In this document: positions 16,901 through 25,970 of the stretch, piece after piece | How positions within the stretch are numbered: the stretch's first letter is position 1 | Layout: every line of letters begins with the position of its first letter | NCBI GenBank assembly: GCA_963666805.2 | Contig: CAXXWR010000006.1 | Location: 1,116,001 to 1,180,000 of the forward strand | Reading direction: 5' to 3' | Length of the DNA: 64,000 bases | DNA from: Fusibacter sp963666805 | Lineage (GTDB): Bacteria > Bacillota > Clostridia > Peptostreptococcales > Acidaminobacteraceae | Notes under the pieces: generated by a model | Told to the model about the DNA's origin: nothing | The model's database searches: none | Seen by the model: the letters and a program-made list of their open reading frames with translations, nothing else | Translations under genes and position numbers: made by a program

Positions 16901-18970
16901 ATGAAAGTGAACAAAAAGGACAAAAAACCACTGTCAAAAAAGCGCAGTGGGAAAAACAGGACGAAATTAAAAGATAAACGAAAGAAGGAAAAAACGACTT
17001 CAAGATTTGGGCGAAAAATATCAATTTTGTTGATTATTGCTTTTCTAATTCCTTCATTTGTAACAGGATTTGTTATTTTTTCTCAATTTAAGGGTTATGT
17101 CCAAGAAGATATCTTTTCAAATAATGAGGCTGCACTAGACAGTTTAGAGACTGATATCGAAAATAAAATTACGAGTATCATTAATGTGACTACTATTCTA
17201 TCTAAGGTAGATTATGTAGAAAATATGCAGCCACTCCTCGTGAAATCAATGTTTATCAATGTTCAAGAAGAATCGGCTATGATCGAAAACATTATGATCG
17301 TTGATAAAAAGGGAAAAATTATTTATTCCACTGATGGCACAACAGGTCAAGAAGAAGGGGCATTTATTAAACATGCTTATAATGGAAGTGTTGTACTCTC
17401 TAATGTGATGGATATTGAAAAAGAGAATGTCACATCAAAAGTTATTAAGTTGGTGATTCCTATCTATTCAAGAAGTGGCGATGTCAATGGTGTCATGGTA
17501 ACAGACTTATCAATGAGCGCCTTTAATGAAGCTATCCAAAAAATAGAAGTCTCAGAAGGCATTGAAGTGTTGGTAGTAGATAATAAGGGACGTCTAGTGG
17601 CAGATTCAAATACGACAGCTTTTGATGACAAACAGGATATAGATTTTACACAATATGAACCATTTGAAAGAGCGCTTAAAAAGGAAGAAGATACAATTCC
17701 TTATACTTTTGAAGGAACACGTTACTTGACTTCTTTCAAAGGATTAGATTCTATCCCGCTCGGTGTAGTTACACAAATTGAAGAAAGTAAAGCATTAGAA
17801 CATATTACATCTATTACCTATATTTTTGTCGTCTTATTGATTTTTATTGCGATCTTAGGATTTGTAGTATCTATCATCCTTTCAAATTATGTTACAAGAC
17901 CACTTAATCGCATCACTCAAAGTGCCCGTGTGGCATCAACAGGTGATCTCACAGTGGAAGTGGACCCAAGAGTAAATAACCGTAAAGATGAATTTGGAGA
18001 TTTAGCAAGAGCCTTTTCAATGATGGTAGAATCATTTAGCGAAGTTGTTGGAAGACTTAAAAATTCAACAGATATCCTTGATAGTACCAGTGAAGAACTC
18101 GTGGTTTCTGCAGAAGATTCAAAATCAGATTTGGATAATATCGTTATCAACACCAATTCGTTAAAAGAAACAGCACACAGTGACATTCAATTATCAGGTC
18201 ATGTTGTTGAAGGTGTTGAAGAGATGGCGAAGGGATCCGAAAATGTCGCGCTTAATACTGAAAAACTCAATATTTTAATTAAGAATAATGTTGAGTTTGC
18301 TTCAAAAGGTGTTTCAACTATGGAAAAAACAGCAGGTTTAGTAACAGAAACCTTCGATGCTTATGAATCTATTGAATCTAAAATCAATTCACTTGAAAAA
18401 TCAGCTGTGGCAATTGGAGGCATTACAGATACGATTATGGAAATTGCCAATCAAACGAATTTATTGGCACTTAATGCGGCAATTGAAGCGGCACGTGCTG
18501 GTGAAGCAGGTAGAGGATTTGCAGTTGTTGCAGGTGAAATTAGAAATCTTGCAGATCAATCAAATAAGTCAGCTGAAAACATCACCAGCATCATTGTAGA
18601 AATTCAAGATGATATTAAGAACACCTCTGAAATGGTTAAATCGACTTCAGATTTACTAGAAAATGTTGTTTCGGAAAGTACAAAGTCAGTTAATCAAATC
18701 ACTGAAATATTAGAAGACTCTAAAAAGGCGGCAGAATCTGTCGATGAAATCAGTGCAGTTACTGAAGAACAAGCAGCGTCTTCAGCACAGATTAATGAAA
18801 TGATGGAAGATATGCTTGAAACCATTAAAGAAACAGCAGAGACAGCAGATAACGTGGGTGAACTGATTGAAAATCAAAAGAATAAAAATGATCAAAATGT
18901 TGAACGCGTTGAAGATATTAAAAAACTATCAAAACAGTTAAAAGAATTAACCAGTCAGTTTAAATGTTAA
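16901..18970 (+). CDS. Methyl-accepting chemotaxis protein (dCache-type sensor)
   Basis: Transmembrane chemoreceptor signalling to CheA/CheW. Order seen: a very basic, Lys/Arg-rich cytoplasmic tail of about 40 residues, first membrane segment (about 44-66), an extracellular sensor domain of about 235 residues with dCache-like features, second membrane segment (about 304-330), a HAMP linker (NYVTRPLNRITQSAR), and a cytoplasmic signalling domain whose hairpin tip reads ANQTNLLALNAAIEAARAGEAGRGFAVVA (given here only as the family hallmark near 514-540). 689 residues. No C-terminal CheR-tethering pentapeptide is evident. Ligand unknown. It has its own ribosome-binding site (GGAGGGGAG) and a strong terminator and stands alone. 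Confidence 0.93.
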   Translation: MKVNKKDKKPLSKKRSGKNRTKLKDKRKKEKTTSRFGRKISILLIIAFLIPSFVTGFVIFSQFKGYVQEDIFSNNEAALDSLETDIENKITSIINVTTILSKVDYVENMQPLLVKSMFINVQEESAMIENIMIVDKKGKIIYSTDGTTGQEEGAFIKHAYNGSVVLSNVMDIEKENVTSKVIKLVIPIYSRSGDVNGVMVTDLSMSAFNEAIQKIEVSEGIEVLVVDNKGRLVADSNTTAFDDKQDIDFTQYEPFERALKKEEDTIPYTFEGTRYLTSFKGLDSIPLGVVTQIEESKALEHITSITYIFVVLLIFIAILGFVVSIILSNYVTRPLNRITQSARVASTGDLTVEVDPRVNNRKDEFGDLARAFSMMVESFSEVVGRLKNSTDILDSTSEELVVSAEDSKSDLDNIVINTNSLKETAHSDIQLSGHVVEGVEEMAKGSENVALNTEKLNILIKNNVEFASKGVSTMEKTAGLVTETFDAYESIESKINSLEKSAVAIGGITDTIMEIANQTNLLALNAAIEAARAGEAGRGFAVVAGEIRNLADQSNKSAENITSIIVEIQDDIKNTSEMVKSTSDLLENVVSESTKSVNQITEILEDSKKAAESVDEISAVTEEQAASSAQINEMMEDMLETIKETAETADNVGELIENQKNKNDQNVERVEDIKKLSKQLKELTSQFKC

Positions 18971-18998
18971 CCTATGAATAGCTGGCGTTGACGATGCC

Positions 18999-19028
18999 AA
19001 AAAAAGCCACCCTTGGGTGGCTTTTTTA
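18999..19028 (+). terminator. Rho-independent terminator after the chemoreceptor gene
   Basis: AAGCCACCC and GGGTGGCTT form a perfect stem around a short loop, with a run of A before and T after. Confidence 0.93.
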
Positions 19029-19082
19029 CTTATTTCAATTGTGTTATAATGGTATCGACTTTACCGACGTGAAAGGAATTTT

Positions 19083-20069
19083 ATGAAAACTGAAATATTG
19101 AAGATGCTGAAAGAGGACCAATCAGCTTATATTTCTGGCGAAGCAATGAGCCAGAAATTGGGTGTATCTCGTACAGCTATCTGGAAAAATATTAAGACAT
19201 TAAGAGCAGAGGGATACCAGATTGAATCCATTTCTAATAAGGGTTATCGTTATGTAGATAAGGCTTATGATTTGAATAAAAGCGAATGTGAACTTGCCTT
19301 TGAGTCATCTACATTTATTCAACGTGTTGTCTTTTTTGAATCCACTGACTCGACGAATGCTCAGGCCAAAATACTGGGTAATCAAGGGCCTGTTGTAAAT
19401 ACATTAGTGATTGCTGATGAACAGACCTTAGGAAGGGGAAGACTAGGAAGAAGCTGGGATTCTGGAAAAGGAAAAGGCTTATGGATGAGCCTTTTGTTAA
19501 AGCCCGATCTTCAACCTGAAAGAGCAGCCTGTATGACGATTATTGCGGCAGCAGCAATGAGTAAAGCTATTGATGAGCTAGCAGGCGTAAAGACACAAAT
19601 TAAATGGCCCAATGATATTATCTTGAATCATAGAAAAGTATCAGGTATACTAACTGAACTGAGTGCTGAACTGAGTCATATTAATTATTTAGTTTTAGGA
19701 ATGGGCGTTAATACAGGACATGAGACTTTTGATTCTTCTTTAGAGGATAAAGCCATTTCCCTTTATCAAGCCAGTCATGAAAAAATAAATCGATTAAGTT
19801 TGGCGAAGGCATTTGTAACGCATTTTGAAGACGACTATAATCGCTTTGTTAATGAAGGTTCCCTAGAAGGGGTTATCAACTATAATCGGACACATTCAGT
19901 GACTCTCAATAAAGAAGTGGCAATTATTAAAGGGGAAGAAACGAGACGTGTAAAAGCAATTGACATAGATGAATTAGGCAATTTAATCATATTAAATGAA
20001 AACAATGAAAAAGAGAAAATCTATTATGGCGAGGTTTCTGTTAGAGGAATCAATGGTTATGCCGAATAG
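19083..20069 (+). CDS. birA: Biotin ligase and biotin-responsive repressor
   Basis: Bifunctional BirA: attaches biotin to carrier lysines and represses biotin genes. Seen: N-terminal winged helix (about residues 1-58, SQKLGVSRTAIWKNIKTL), then the ligase domain with the biotinyl-AMP loop GRGRLGRSW (about 117-125), KWPNDI (near 178-183) and the SGILTE strand. C-terminal SH3-like domain follows. 328 residues, the two-domain length. Its only visible client in the window is the decarboxylase carrier subunit at 15012-15413. It starts a close-packed unit with coaX and dusB (11-base gap, then a one-base overlap). Confidence 0.93.
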   Translation: MKTEILKMLKEDQSAYISGEAMSQKLGVSRTAIWKNIKTLRAEGYQIESISNKGYRYVDKAYDLNKSECELAFESSTFIQRVVFFESTDSTNAQAKILGNQGPVVNTLVIADEQTLGRGRLGRSWDSGKGKGLWMSLLLKPDLQPERAACMTIIAAAAMSKAIDELAGVKTQIKWPNDIILNHRKVSGILTELSAELSHINYLVLGMGVNTGHETFDSSLEDKAISLYQASHEKINRLSLAKAFVTHFEDDYNRFVNEGSLEGVINYNRTHSVTLNKEVAIIKGEETRRVKAIDIDELGNLIILNENNEKEKIYYGEVSVRGINGYAE

Positions 20070-20080
20070 CAGGAGGCAGA

Positions 20081-20872
20081 ATGTTATTAGCATTTGATGT
20101 AGGAAACTCTAATATTGTACTGGGTGTCTTTGAAGGAGACGAACTTGTAACTTATTGGAGAATGGCAACTGATCACAATAAATCAGCTGACGAAATTGGA
20201 ATTTTAATACACCAACTTTTCCAATATGAAAATTTATCACTTGAAGACGTTGATGATGTTATTATTTCATCAGTGGTACCACATGTGATGTATTCGTTAC
20301 AACATATGGCGCAGAAGTATTGTCGATGTGAAGCAATTGTGATTGGACCTGGTATAAAAACAGGGATGAATATTAAATATGATAATCCAAGACAAGTAGG
20401 GGCAGATAGAATTGTCAACGCGGTAGCGGGCTTTAAGAAGTACGGTGGTCCTATTATTATAGTTGATTTTGGAACAGCAACCACCTTTTGTGCGATTAAT
20501 GAAAAGTGTGAATACCTCGGAGGGGCAATTTTACCAGGGATTAAAATTTCATCTGATGCCCTTTATCAACGGGCGGCAAAATTAACACGTGTGGAATTGG
20601 TTAAACCCGATAAAATTATCTGCAAAAATACGAATCAAAGTATACAGGCAGGGATTATTTACGGCTATGTCGGTAGTGTTGACTACATTGTTAATAAAAT
20701 GAAAAAGGAATTGGGTGGCGAGCAAACCGACCATATTAAAGTTATTGCAACAGGAGGCCTGGCAACGATGATTTCGACGGAGTCTGAAAGCATAGATGAA
20801 GTGAATCGTTTCTTGACTTTAGATGGTTTAAATGAAATTTATAAAATGAACAAAGTGAAAAAGGGAAATTAA
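20081..20872 (+). CDS. coaX: Type III pantothenate kinase
   Basis: Catalyses ATP-dependent phosphorylation of pantothenate, the first step of CoA synthesis. Seen: the ASKHA phosphate motif DVGNSNIVLG (about 5-14), the GADRIVNAVAG segment (about 106-116), DFGTATTF (about 128-135) and GGAILPGIKIS. 263 residues, usual for CoaX. AGGAGG lies seven bases before the ATG. The stop codon overlaps the start of dusB by one base, indicating coupling. Confidence 0.94.
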   Translation: MLLAFDVGNSNIVLGVFEGDELVTYWRMATDHNKSADEIGILIHQLFQYENLSLEDVDDVIISSVVPHVMYSLQHMAQKYCRCEAIVIGPGIKTGMNIKYDNPRQVGADRIVNAVAGFKKYGGPIIIVDFGTATTFCAINEKCEYLGGAILPGIKISSDALYQRAAKLTRVELVKPDKIICKNTNQSIQAGIIYGYVGSVDYIVNKMKKELGGEQTDHIKVIATGGLATMISTESESIDEVNRFLTLDGLNEIYKMNKVKKGN

Positions 20873-21828
20873 TGAGAATTGGAAATGTTTTAATCGAAAA
20901 TGATGTTGTTTTAGCACCGATGGCAGGTGTAACCGATATGGCTTTTCGAAGAATTTGTAAGCAATTTGATGTTGGGCTTGTTGTGACAGAAATGGTCAGT
21001 GTCAACGCCCTTTATTATAAAGATAAAAAAACAAAACGCTTAATGGCGATTGATGAGAGTGAAGGACCTGTGTCTTTACAAGTTTTTACGGCTGACCCAG
21101 ACAGGCTAAAAGCAGTGATGCCTGAACTCAATGCTCATCCTAGTCTTATTTTAGATATTAATATGGGCTGTCCTGCACCTAAAATAGTTAATAATGGGGA
21201 AGGATCTGCTTTGATGAAAACCCCTGAGTTAGCAGAAAAAATTGTAAAAACGGCTGTGAAATATGCCACTAAACCTGTAACGGTTAAAATTAGAAAAGGG
21301 TGGGATGAAACCTCAGTGAATGCTGTTGAATATGCTAAACGGATGGAAGCAGCAGGTGCAAGTGCTTTAGCGATTCATGGTAGAACGCGGTCTCAACAGT
21401 ATGCCGGTCATGCAGATTGGCAGATTATTGGCGAGGTCAAATCGGCCCTCGATATTCCTGTCATTGGTAATGGGGATGTCTTTTCTATTGAAGATGCGGT
21501 AGCACTTAAAAATCAAACTCAGGTGGATGGTATAATGATCGGCAGAGGTGTTCAAGGGAATCCTTGGCTTCTTCAACAAGTAGCGACTTATCTCAAAACA
21601 GGTGAAATCATAAGTAATCCAACATTATCAGAAAAGAAACGGGTTGTTTTACAACATTTTGAAGGGTTAAGGGCTCTTAAAGGAGACCATATTGGCGTAC
21701 TTGAAATGAGAAAACATGCAGCCTGGTATTTTAAAGGAATGAAAAGGGCATCGTATTATAAAAATTTAATCAACAGGGCCAATACCACTGAGGACGTGCT
21801 TGATATATTAATAGAGGCTTTTTCGTGA
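20872..21828 (+). CDS. dusB: tRNA-dihydrouridine synthase (DusB type)
   Basis: FMN enzyme that reduces uridine to dihydrouridine in tRNA. Seen: APMAGVTDMAFR (about 16-27), the NMGCPAPKI catalytic-Cys motif (near 98-106), AIHGRTRSQQY (about 167-177) and GNGDVFS. 318 residues, a TIM barrel plus helical domain. The ATG overlaps the coaX stop. In many Clostridia greA lies between dusB and lysS; here the genes are adjacent with a 74-base gap. Confidence 0.92.
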   Translation: MRIGNVLIENDVVLAPMAGVTDMAFRRICKQFDVGLVVTEMVSVNALYYKDKKTKRLMAIDESEGPVSLQVFTADPDRLKAVMPELNAHPSLILDINMGCPAPKIVNNGEGSALMKTPELAEKIVKTAVKYATKPVTVKIRKGWDETSVNAVEYAKRMEAAGASALAIHGRTRSQQYAGHADWQIIGEVKSALDIPVIGNGDVFSIEDAVALKNQTQVDGIMIGRGVQGNPWLLQQVATYLKTGEIISNPTLSEKKRVVLQHFEGLRALKGDHIGVLEMRKHAAWYFKGMKRASYYKNLINRANTTEDVLDILIEAFS

Positions 21829-21902
21829 AATCGTCTTGAACAAAGTTATAACCTAAGATATACTGAATAGTAAAGCATATCATCGAAACGGAGGAAGAAA
21901 TA

Positions 21903-23378
21903 ATGGAAGAGAACTTAAACGAAATTCTTCAGATTAGAAGAGAGAAACTCGCGAAACTTCGCGAAATTGATAAGGACCCGTTTAAGATTGAGAAATATGA
22001 CAGAACACATTTCACAAAAGAAATTGTTGATAATTTTGAAACACTTGAAGGTCAAGAAGCTAGCGTAGCTGGTCGTATTATGGCAAAAAGAGACATGGGA
22101 AAAGCTTCATTTATTGATATTTTAGACAGTGAAGGTAGAATTCAGTCTTATGTGAGAAAAGATGAAATTGGAGAAGACGATTTTGCCCTCTTCAAAACAT
22201 ATGATATCGGTGATATCGTAGGGGTTAAAGGGCTTATCTTTAAAACCAAAAAAGAAGAAATTTCAATTCGTGCTAAAGAAGTGGTTTTACTGTCAAAATC
22301 ATTACAAGTACTACCAGAAAAATGGCATGGTCTTAAAGATCAAGAAATAAGATATCGTCAACGTTACGTAGACTTAATTGTTAATCCAGAAGTCAAAGAA
22401 AAATTCTTAATGCGTTCTAAAATTATCAAAGCCATGAAAGATTACTTGGATAATGAAGGATTTGTAGAAGTAGATACACCTGTACTTGGTACAATTGCAG
22501 GGGGAGCTGCTGCAAAACCTTTTATTACTCACCACAATACGCTTGATATTGATATGTACATGAGAATTGCTAATGAACTTTATCTTAAAAGATTAATTGT
22601 CGGTGGTTTTGACCGTGTATATGAAATGGGTAAAATGTTCCGTAATGAAGGTATGAGTATGAAACATAATCCTGAATATACAGCGATTGAGATGTATGCG
22701 GCTTACAAAGATTATAAATACATGATGGAATTAACTGAAAACATCATTGCTTATTGTTGTGAACAAGTTCACGGAACAACTAAAATTGAATACCAAGGCA
22801 TAACACTTGATTTTAAACCACCTTGGAAACGTGTTTCTATGCATGATTTAGTTGAAAAGAAAACAGGCGTTGATTTTTATGGTTTCGAAACGGATGAAGA
22901 AGCACGTAAAGTAGCTAAAGAGAAGCTTCATTTAGAAGTTGAAGATCATATGACAAAAGGTCACTTGGTTAATTTAGCCTTTGAAGAGTTCTGTGAACAA
23001 GACTTAATCGAACCAACATTCGTGATGCATCATCCAGTAGAAGTTTCACCACTGGCTAAGAGAAATCCTGAAAATCCAGCAATTACAAATCGTTTTGAAG
23101 CATTTGCTAATACTTGGGAGCTTGGAAATGCATTTTCTGAACTTAATGACCCAATTGATCAAAAACAACGTTTTGTTGATCAATTGAAACAAAGAGAAGC
23201 AGGCGATGACGAAGCGCATATGATGGATGAAGATTTTGTCAATGCACTTGAAGTGGGTCTTCCACCAACAGGTGGTTTAGGTATTGGTGTAGATAGATTG
23301 ATTATGTTGTTAACAGATTCAACAACGATTAGAGATGTCATTTTATTCCCAACCATGAAACCAATTAAAAAAGACTAA
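21903..23378 (+). CDS. lysS: Lysyl-tRNA synthetase, class II
   Basis: Charges tRNA-Lys. Order seen: N-terminal OB-fold anticodon domain (about 55-150), class II motif 1 around FVEVDTPVLGTIAGGAAAKPF (named by position about 189-208), motif 2 RMFRNEG-type sequence (here KMFRNEGMSMKHNPEYT), and motif 3 GLPPTGGLGIGVDRLIML near the C-terminus. 491 residues, standard. GGAGGAAGAAATA precedes the ATG. No T-box leader is seen in the 74-base upstream gap. Confidence 0.96.
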   Translation: MEENLNEILQIRREKLAKLREIDKDPFKIEKYDRTHFTKEIVDNFETLEGQEASVAGRIMAKRDMGKASFIDILDSEGRIQSYVRKDEIGEDDFALFKTYDIGDIVGVKGLIFKTKKEEISIRAKEVVLLSKSLQVLPEKWHGLKDQEIRYRQRYVDLIVNPEVKEKFLMRSKIIKAMKDYLDNEGFVEVDTPVLGTIAGGAAAKPFITHHNTLDIDMYMRIANELYLKRLIVGGFDRVYEMGKMFRNEGMSMKHNPEYTAIEMYAAYKDYKYMMELTENIIAYCCEQVHGTTKIEYQGITLDFKPPWKRVSMHDLVEKKTGVDFYGFETDEEARKVAKEKLHLEVEDHMTKGHLVNLAFEEFCEQDLIEPTFVMHHPVEVSPLAKRNPENPAITNRFEAFANTWELGNAFSELNDPIDQKQRFVDQLKQREAGDDEAHMMDEDFVNALEVGLPPTGGLGIGVDRLIMLLTDSTTIRDVILFPTMKPIKKD

Positions 23379-23398
23379 TCAAATAAAAATTCAAATTT

Positions 23399-23430
23399 AG
23401 CGATAGGCAAAAAAGACCTATCGCTTTTTT
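23399..23430 (+). terminator. Rho-independent terminator after lysS
   Basis: AGCGATAGG (23399-23407) pairs perfectly with CCTATCGCT (23417-23425), followed by six T residues. Confidence 0.92.
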
Positions 23431-23443
23431 AATGTCAAAAAAG

Positions 23444-23457
23444 TTAGCCTAGGCTAA
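23444..23457 (+). promoter_or_regulatory. Palindromic operator upstream of the AraC regulator gene
   Basis: Perfect 14-base palindrome TTAGCCTAGGCTAA, preceded by AAAAAG. It lies just upstream of a TATATT -10-like hexamer (23468-23473), so a bound protein would sit at the -35/spacer. A close variant occurs at 24602-24617. The motif resembles the iron boxes of DtxR/IdeR-type regulators, but the identity of the binding protein is inferred. Confidence 0.6.
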
Positions 23458-23536
23458 TATTTTTTGGTATATTAAAAGTAATCAATAGTCATAGCTAGAT
23501 GAAGCGAGATATAAAGACAAGGGTGAGGGTGAGGTT

Positions 23537-24496
23537 ATGAAAGTAAGTGAGATTGAACAACAATACTATGGTAAAGGTGTCAGCATTACCTTTAAAGATA
23601 AGGTGTCATGTATCTATAAAATCAAAAATGAGACAGGTGATATTGTCTTAACACGTTATGAGATTTTTCCAGGGGTAGCACTTATTTATAATGATGTTCA
23701 CGCAGAGTATGTTGAAGTTCAGGAAACCAATCGAATTGACCATATTTTTGAAATTAATCATTGCAGAGAAGGGCGCATTGAATTTGAGATGGCTTCTGGG
23801 GAACTGGCTTACATCAAAAAGGGAGATTTGGCAACGAGTACAAAAGCAGGTGTTAAAAACAGTTCCTTTTTTCCAATTAGTCATTATCATGGTGTAACTA
23901 TAGAAATAAATTTTGAACTTGTTGAACGTGAGCTGCCAGATATTATGAAAGAGATCAATATAGATTTCGAGATGATTAAACAAAAATTTTATAGACATGA
24001 TTTATGCTATGTTTTTCGTGAAAATGAACGCTTTGAACACCTGTTTGCTGAATTGTATTGTGTGCCTGATGAAATTAGAGAACGCTATTACAAGATAAAA
24101 GTGATTGAAATTCTTCTTTTCATGTCAGTATTAGATGTCACCAAAGAAAAAATAGAGAATCGCTATTTTAATAAATCCCAAGTTATTAAGGTTAAAGAAA
24201 TCAGAGATTATTTGGTTAGTCATCTGGATAAAAAAATGACGATTGAAGAGATGGCAGAACAGTTTAATATCTCACAAACGTATTTGAAGAAGACCTTTAA
24301 AGAAATTTATGGTGTGACACCTTATGCGTATATAAAAGAATACCGTATGAGAAGGGCTGCAGAAATGCTGCGTAATAGTAACGAAGAAATTCTCTTAATT
24401 GCGGGAAAAGTGGGATATGACAATGCCAGTAAATTTTCGAAACGTTTTAAAGAGATTATAGGAATTAGTCCGAGCGAATATAGAAAGTGTGTCTAA
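23537..24496 (+). CDS. AraC-family transcriptional regulator
   Basis: Probable activator of the transporter cluster that follows. Seen: a 319-residue protein with an N-terminal ligand-binding half and two C-terminal helix-turn-helix units, MTIEEMAEQFNISQTYLKKTFKEIYG (first) and ILLIAGKVGYDNASKFSKRFKEIIGISPSEYR-type second helix pair (about 265-318). Similar AraC proteins (YbtA/PchR type) sense iron-loaded siderophores beside comparable transporters. GAGGTGAGG-like site precedes the ATG. The link to iron is an inference from neighbours and from the upstream palindrome; ligand unknown. Confidence 0.85.
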   Translation: MKVSEIEQQYYGKGVSITFKDKVSCIYKIKNETGDIVLTRYEIFPGVALIYNDVHAEYVEVQETNRIDHIFEINHCREGRIEFEMASGELAYIKKGDLATSTKAGVKNSSFFPISHYHGVTIEINFELVERELPDIMKEINIDFEMIKQKFYRHDLCYVFRENERFEHLFAELYCVPDEIRERYYKIKVIEILLFMSVLDVTKEKIENRYFNKSQVIKVKEIRDYLVSHLDKKMTIEEMAEQFNISQTYLKKTFKEIYGVTPYAYIKEYRMRRAAEMLRNSNEEILLIAGKVGYDNASKFSKRFKEIIGISPSEYRKCV

Positions 24497-24563
24497 TTGG
24501 AGCCTTGAGATATTTTTGGAGTAGAAAAGAACTTATAAAAAGCATATAATCATGACTAAATTC

Positions 24564-24594
24564 AGACGAGTTCATTGACTCGTCTTCTATTTTG
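24564..24594 (+). terminator. Probable terminator after the AraC gene
   Basis: AGACGAGT (24564-24571) pairs perfectly with ACTCGTCT (24578-24585) around a six-base loop; the following T tract is interrupted (TCTATTTT), so strength is uncertain. Confidence 0.55.
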
Positions 24595-24601
24595 GCAAAA
24601 A

Positions 24602-24617
24602 GTTAACTTAGACTAAC
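24602..24617 (+). promoter_or_regulatory. Second copy of the transporter-cluster operator
   Basis: GTTAACTTAGACTAAC preceded by AAAAA; over 20 aligned bases it matches the site at 23439-23457 at 17 positions. It ends 20 bases before the start codon of the S-component gene, right next to the ribosome-binding site, a position suited to repression. Confidence 0.55.
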
Positions 24618-24636
24618 AAATTGAGGGGGAAATAAA

Positions 24637-25233
24637 ATGTCAACAATGAATCCAAAAAAATCAAAACTGCAAGGTAAGGACTTAATGAATATTGGTATAT
24701 ACTCAGCTATTTATTTTGTCATTGTTTTTGCAATAGCAATGATGGGCTATATTCCTATTATGATGCCACTTTTATGTGTCATTGGTCCACTTATTTTGGG
24801 AATACCGTTTATCTTGTTTTTGACCAAGGTCAAAAAATTCGGAATGATATGGATTATGAGTCTCATTATGGGGATTATGATGCTACTAACAGGTATGAGT
24901 TACTATGCACTTATAGTAGGTTTCTTCACAGGACTTATTGCAGATTTAATCTATAAAAGTGGTCAATATCAATCCCAAAACAAAATGGCTTTAACACATG
25001 CAGTATTTAGTATCTGGATGTGGGGTAATTTTATTCCTTTATTTTTCTTTAGAGAACAATACTGGTCAACACGTCAAAGTTTTGGAGAAGAATACATTAC
25101 AACATTAACCAATCTGATGCCTTTATGGATGGCTCCTGCTTTACTCATTGCCTGTTTTGTATTTGGCTTAATAGGTGGCTTTATTGGAATCGCTTTAATG
25201 AAAAAACATTTTAAAAAGGCAGGTATTGTTTAA
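24637..25233 (+). CDS. ECF transporter S component, MptD/Trep_Strep family
   Basis: Small integral membrane protein proposed as the substrate-binding subunit of the ECF transporter encoded by the next genes. Seen: 198 residues with five to six hydrophobic segments and a short charged N-terminus; the overall pattern (YSAIYFVIVFAIAMMGYIP, then a MMLLTGMSYYALIVGFFTGLIADLI-type segment) matches the Trep_Strep/MptD membrane family, which is found next to ECF modules and paired ABC exporters. Its stop codon overlaps the T-component start by one base. Substrate unknown; iron chelate or heme is a context inference. Confidence 0.75.
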   Translation: MSTMNPKKSKLQGKDLMNIGIYSAIYFVIVFAIAMMGYIPIMMPLLCVIGPLILGIPFILFLTKVKKFGMIWIMSLIMGIMMLLTGMSYYALIVGFFTGLIADLIYKSGQYQSQNKMALTHAVFSIWMWGNFIPLFFFREQYWSTRQSFGEEYITTLTNLMPLWMAPALLIACFVFGLIGGFIGIALMKKHFKKAGIV

Positions 25234-25970
25234 TGGTCGCCTTTTTAAACCAAGAGACATCGGCGAGACGTTATTTTGCATTAGACCCTCGTACAAAGTT
25301 GGCGATGCTATTAATGGTGGCCATTTTTGTGCTAGGGGGGACAGGAGGGCAAGCATTGGCATGGGCGAGAGTTGTTTTTGCCCTCATTCCCTTGTGTTTA
25401 CTCTTTGCTTTTGGCAAAGGTCGTAATGCACTTCTTTTTTTGGCCTTATTTGGGGTTGCTTATGCTTTTCAATATTTTGGGAGTGGACAGCTAAAAGGAT
25501 TTTGGGGTTTTGTGCTCTTAGGCTCTACGAGTATAATGACACAGTTTTTACCTGGAATTGTAACCGGCTATTTTGTCATCATGACCACTTCAGTCAGTGA
25601 GTTTGTTGCAGCGATGCAAAAAATGCACGTGCCAGATATGATTACGATTCCATTTTCAGTGATGTTCCGTTTTTTCCCAACTGTTATTGAAGAAGCGTCA
25701 AGTATTAATGATGCTATGCGAATGAGAGGTATTTCACTTGGCGGCAAGCATAAAACAAAAATGTTGGAGTATAGACTTGTGCCTATGATGACTTGTTCAG
25801 TCCGTATTGGCGAAGAATTATCGGCGGCGGCTTTAACAAGAGGATTGGGTTCTCCTGTGAAAAGAACGAACATTTGTCAAATTGGTTTCCATTTTATTGA
25901 CAAAATTTATTTTGGACTCATTTTCATCGTTTTACTGAATTGGGCTTGTGTTATAGGAGGCCTTCTATGA
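25233..25970 (+). CDS. ECF transporter transmembrane T component (CbiQ/EcfT family)
   Basis: Membrane scaffold of an energy-coupling-factor importer. Seen: 245 residues, five to six hydrophobic segments, and the cytoplasmic coupling-helix signature around MRMRGISLGGKHK with a second A-R-G-type motif in AALTRGLGSP (about 197-206), both diagnostic of EcfT proteins. The ATG overlaps the S-component stop and its TGA overlaps the next ATG, so the three ECF genes are translationally coupled. Confidence 0.9.
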   Translation: MVAFLNQETSARRYFALDPRTKLAMLLMVAIFVLGGTGGQALAWARVVFALIPLCLLFAFGKGRNALLFLALFGVAYAFQYFGSGQLKGFWGFVLLGSTSIMTQFLPGIVTGYFVIMTTSVSEFVAAMQKMHVPDMITIPFSVMFRFFPTVIEEASSINDAMRMRGISLGGKHKTKMLEYRLVPMMTCSVRIGEELSAAALTRGLGSPVKRTNICQIGFHFIDKIYFGLIFIVLLNWACVIGGLL

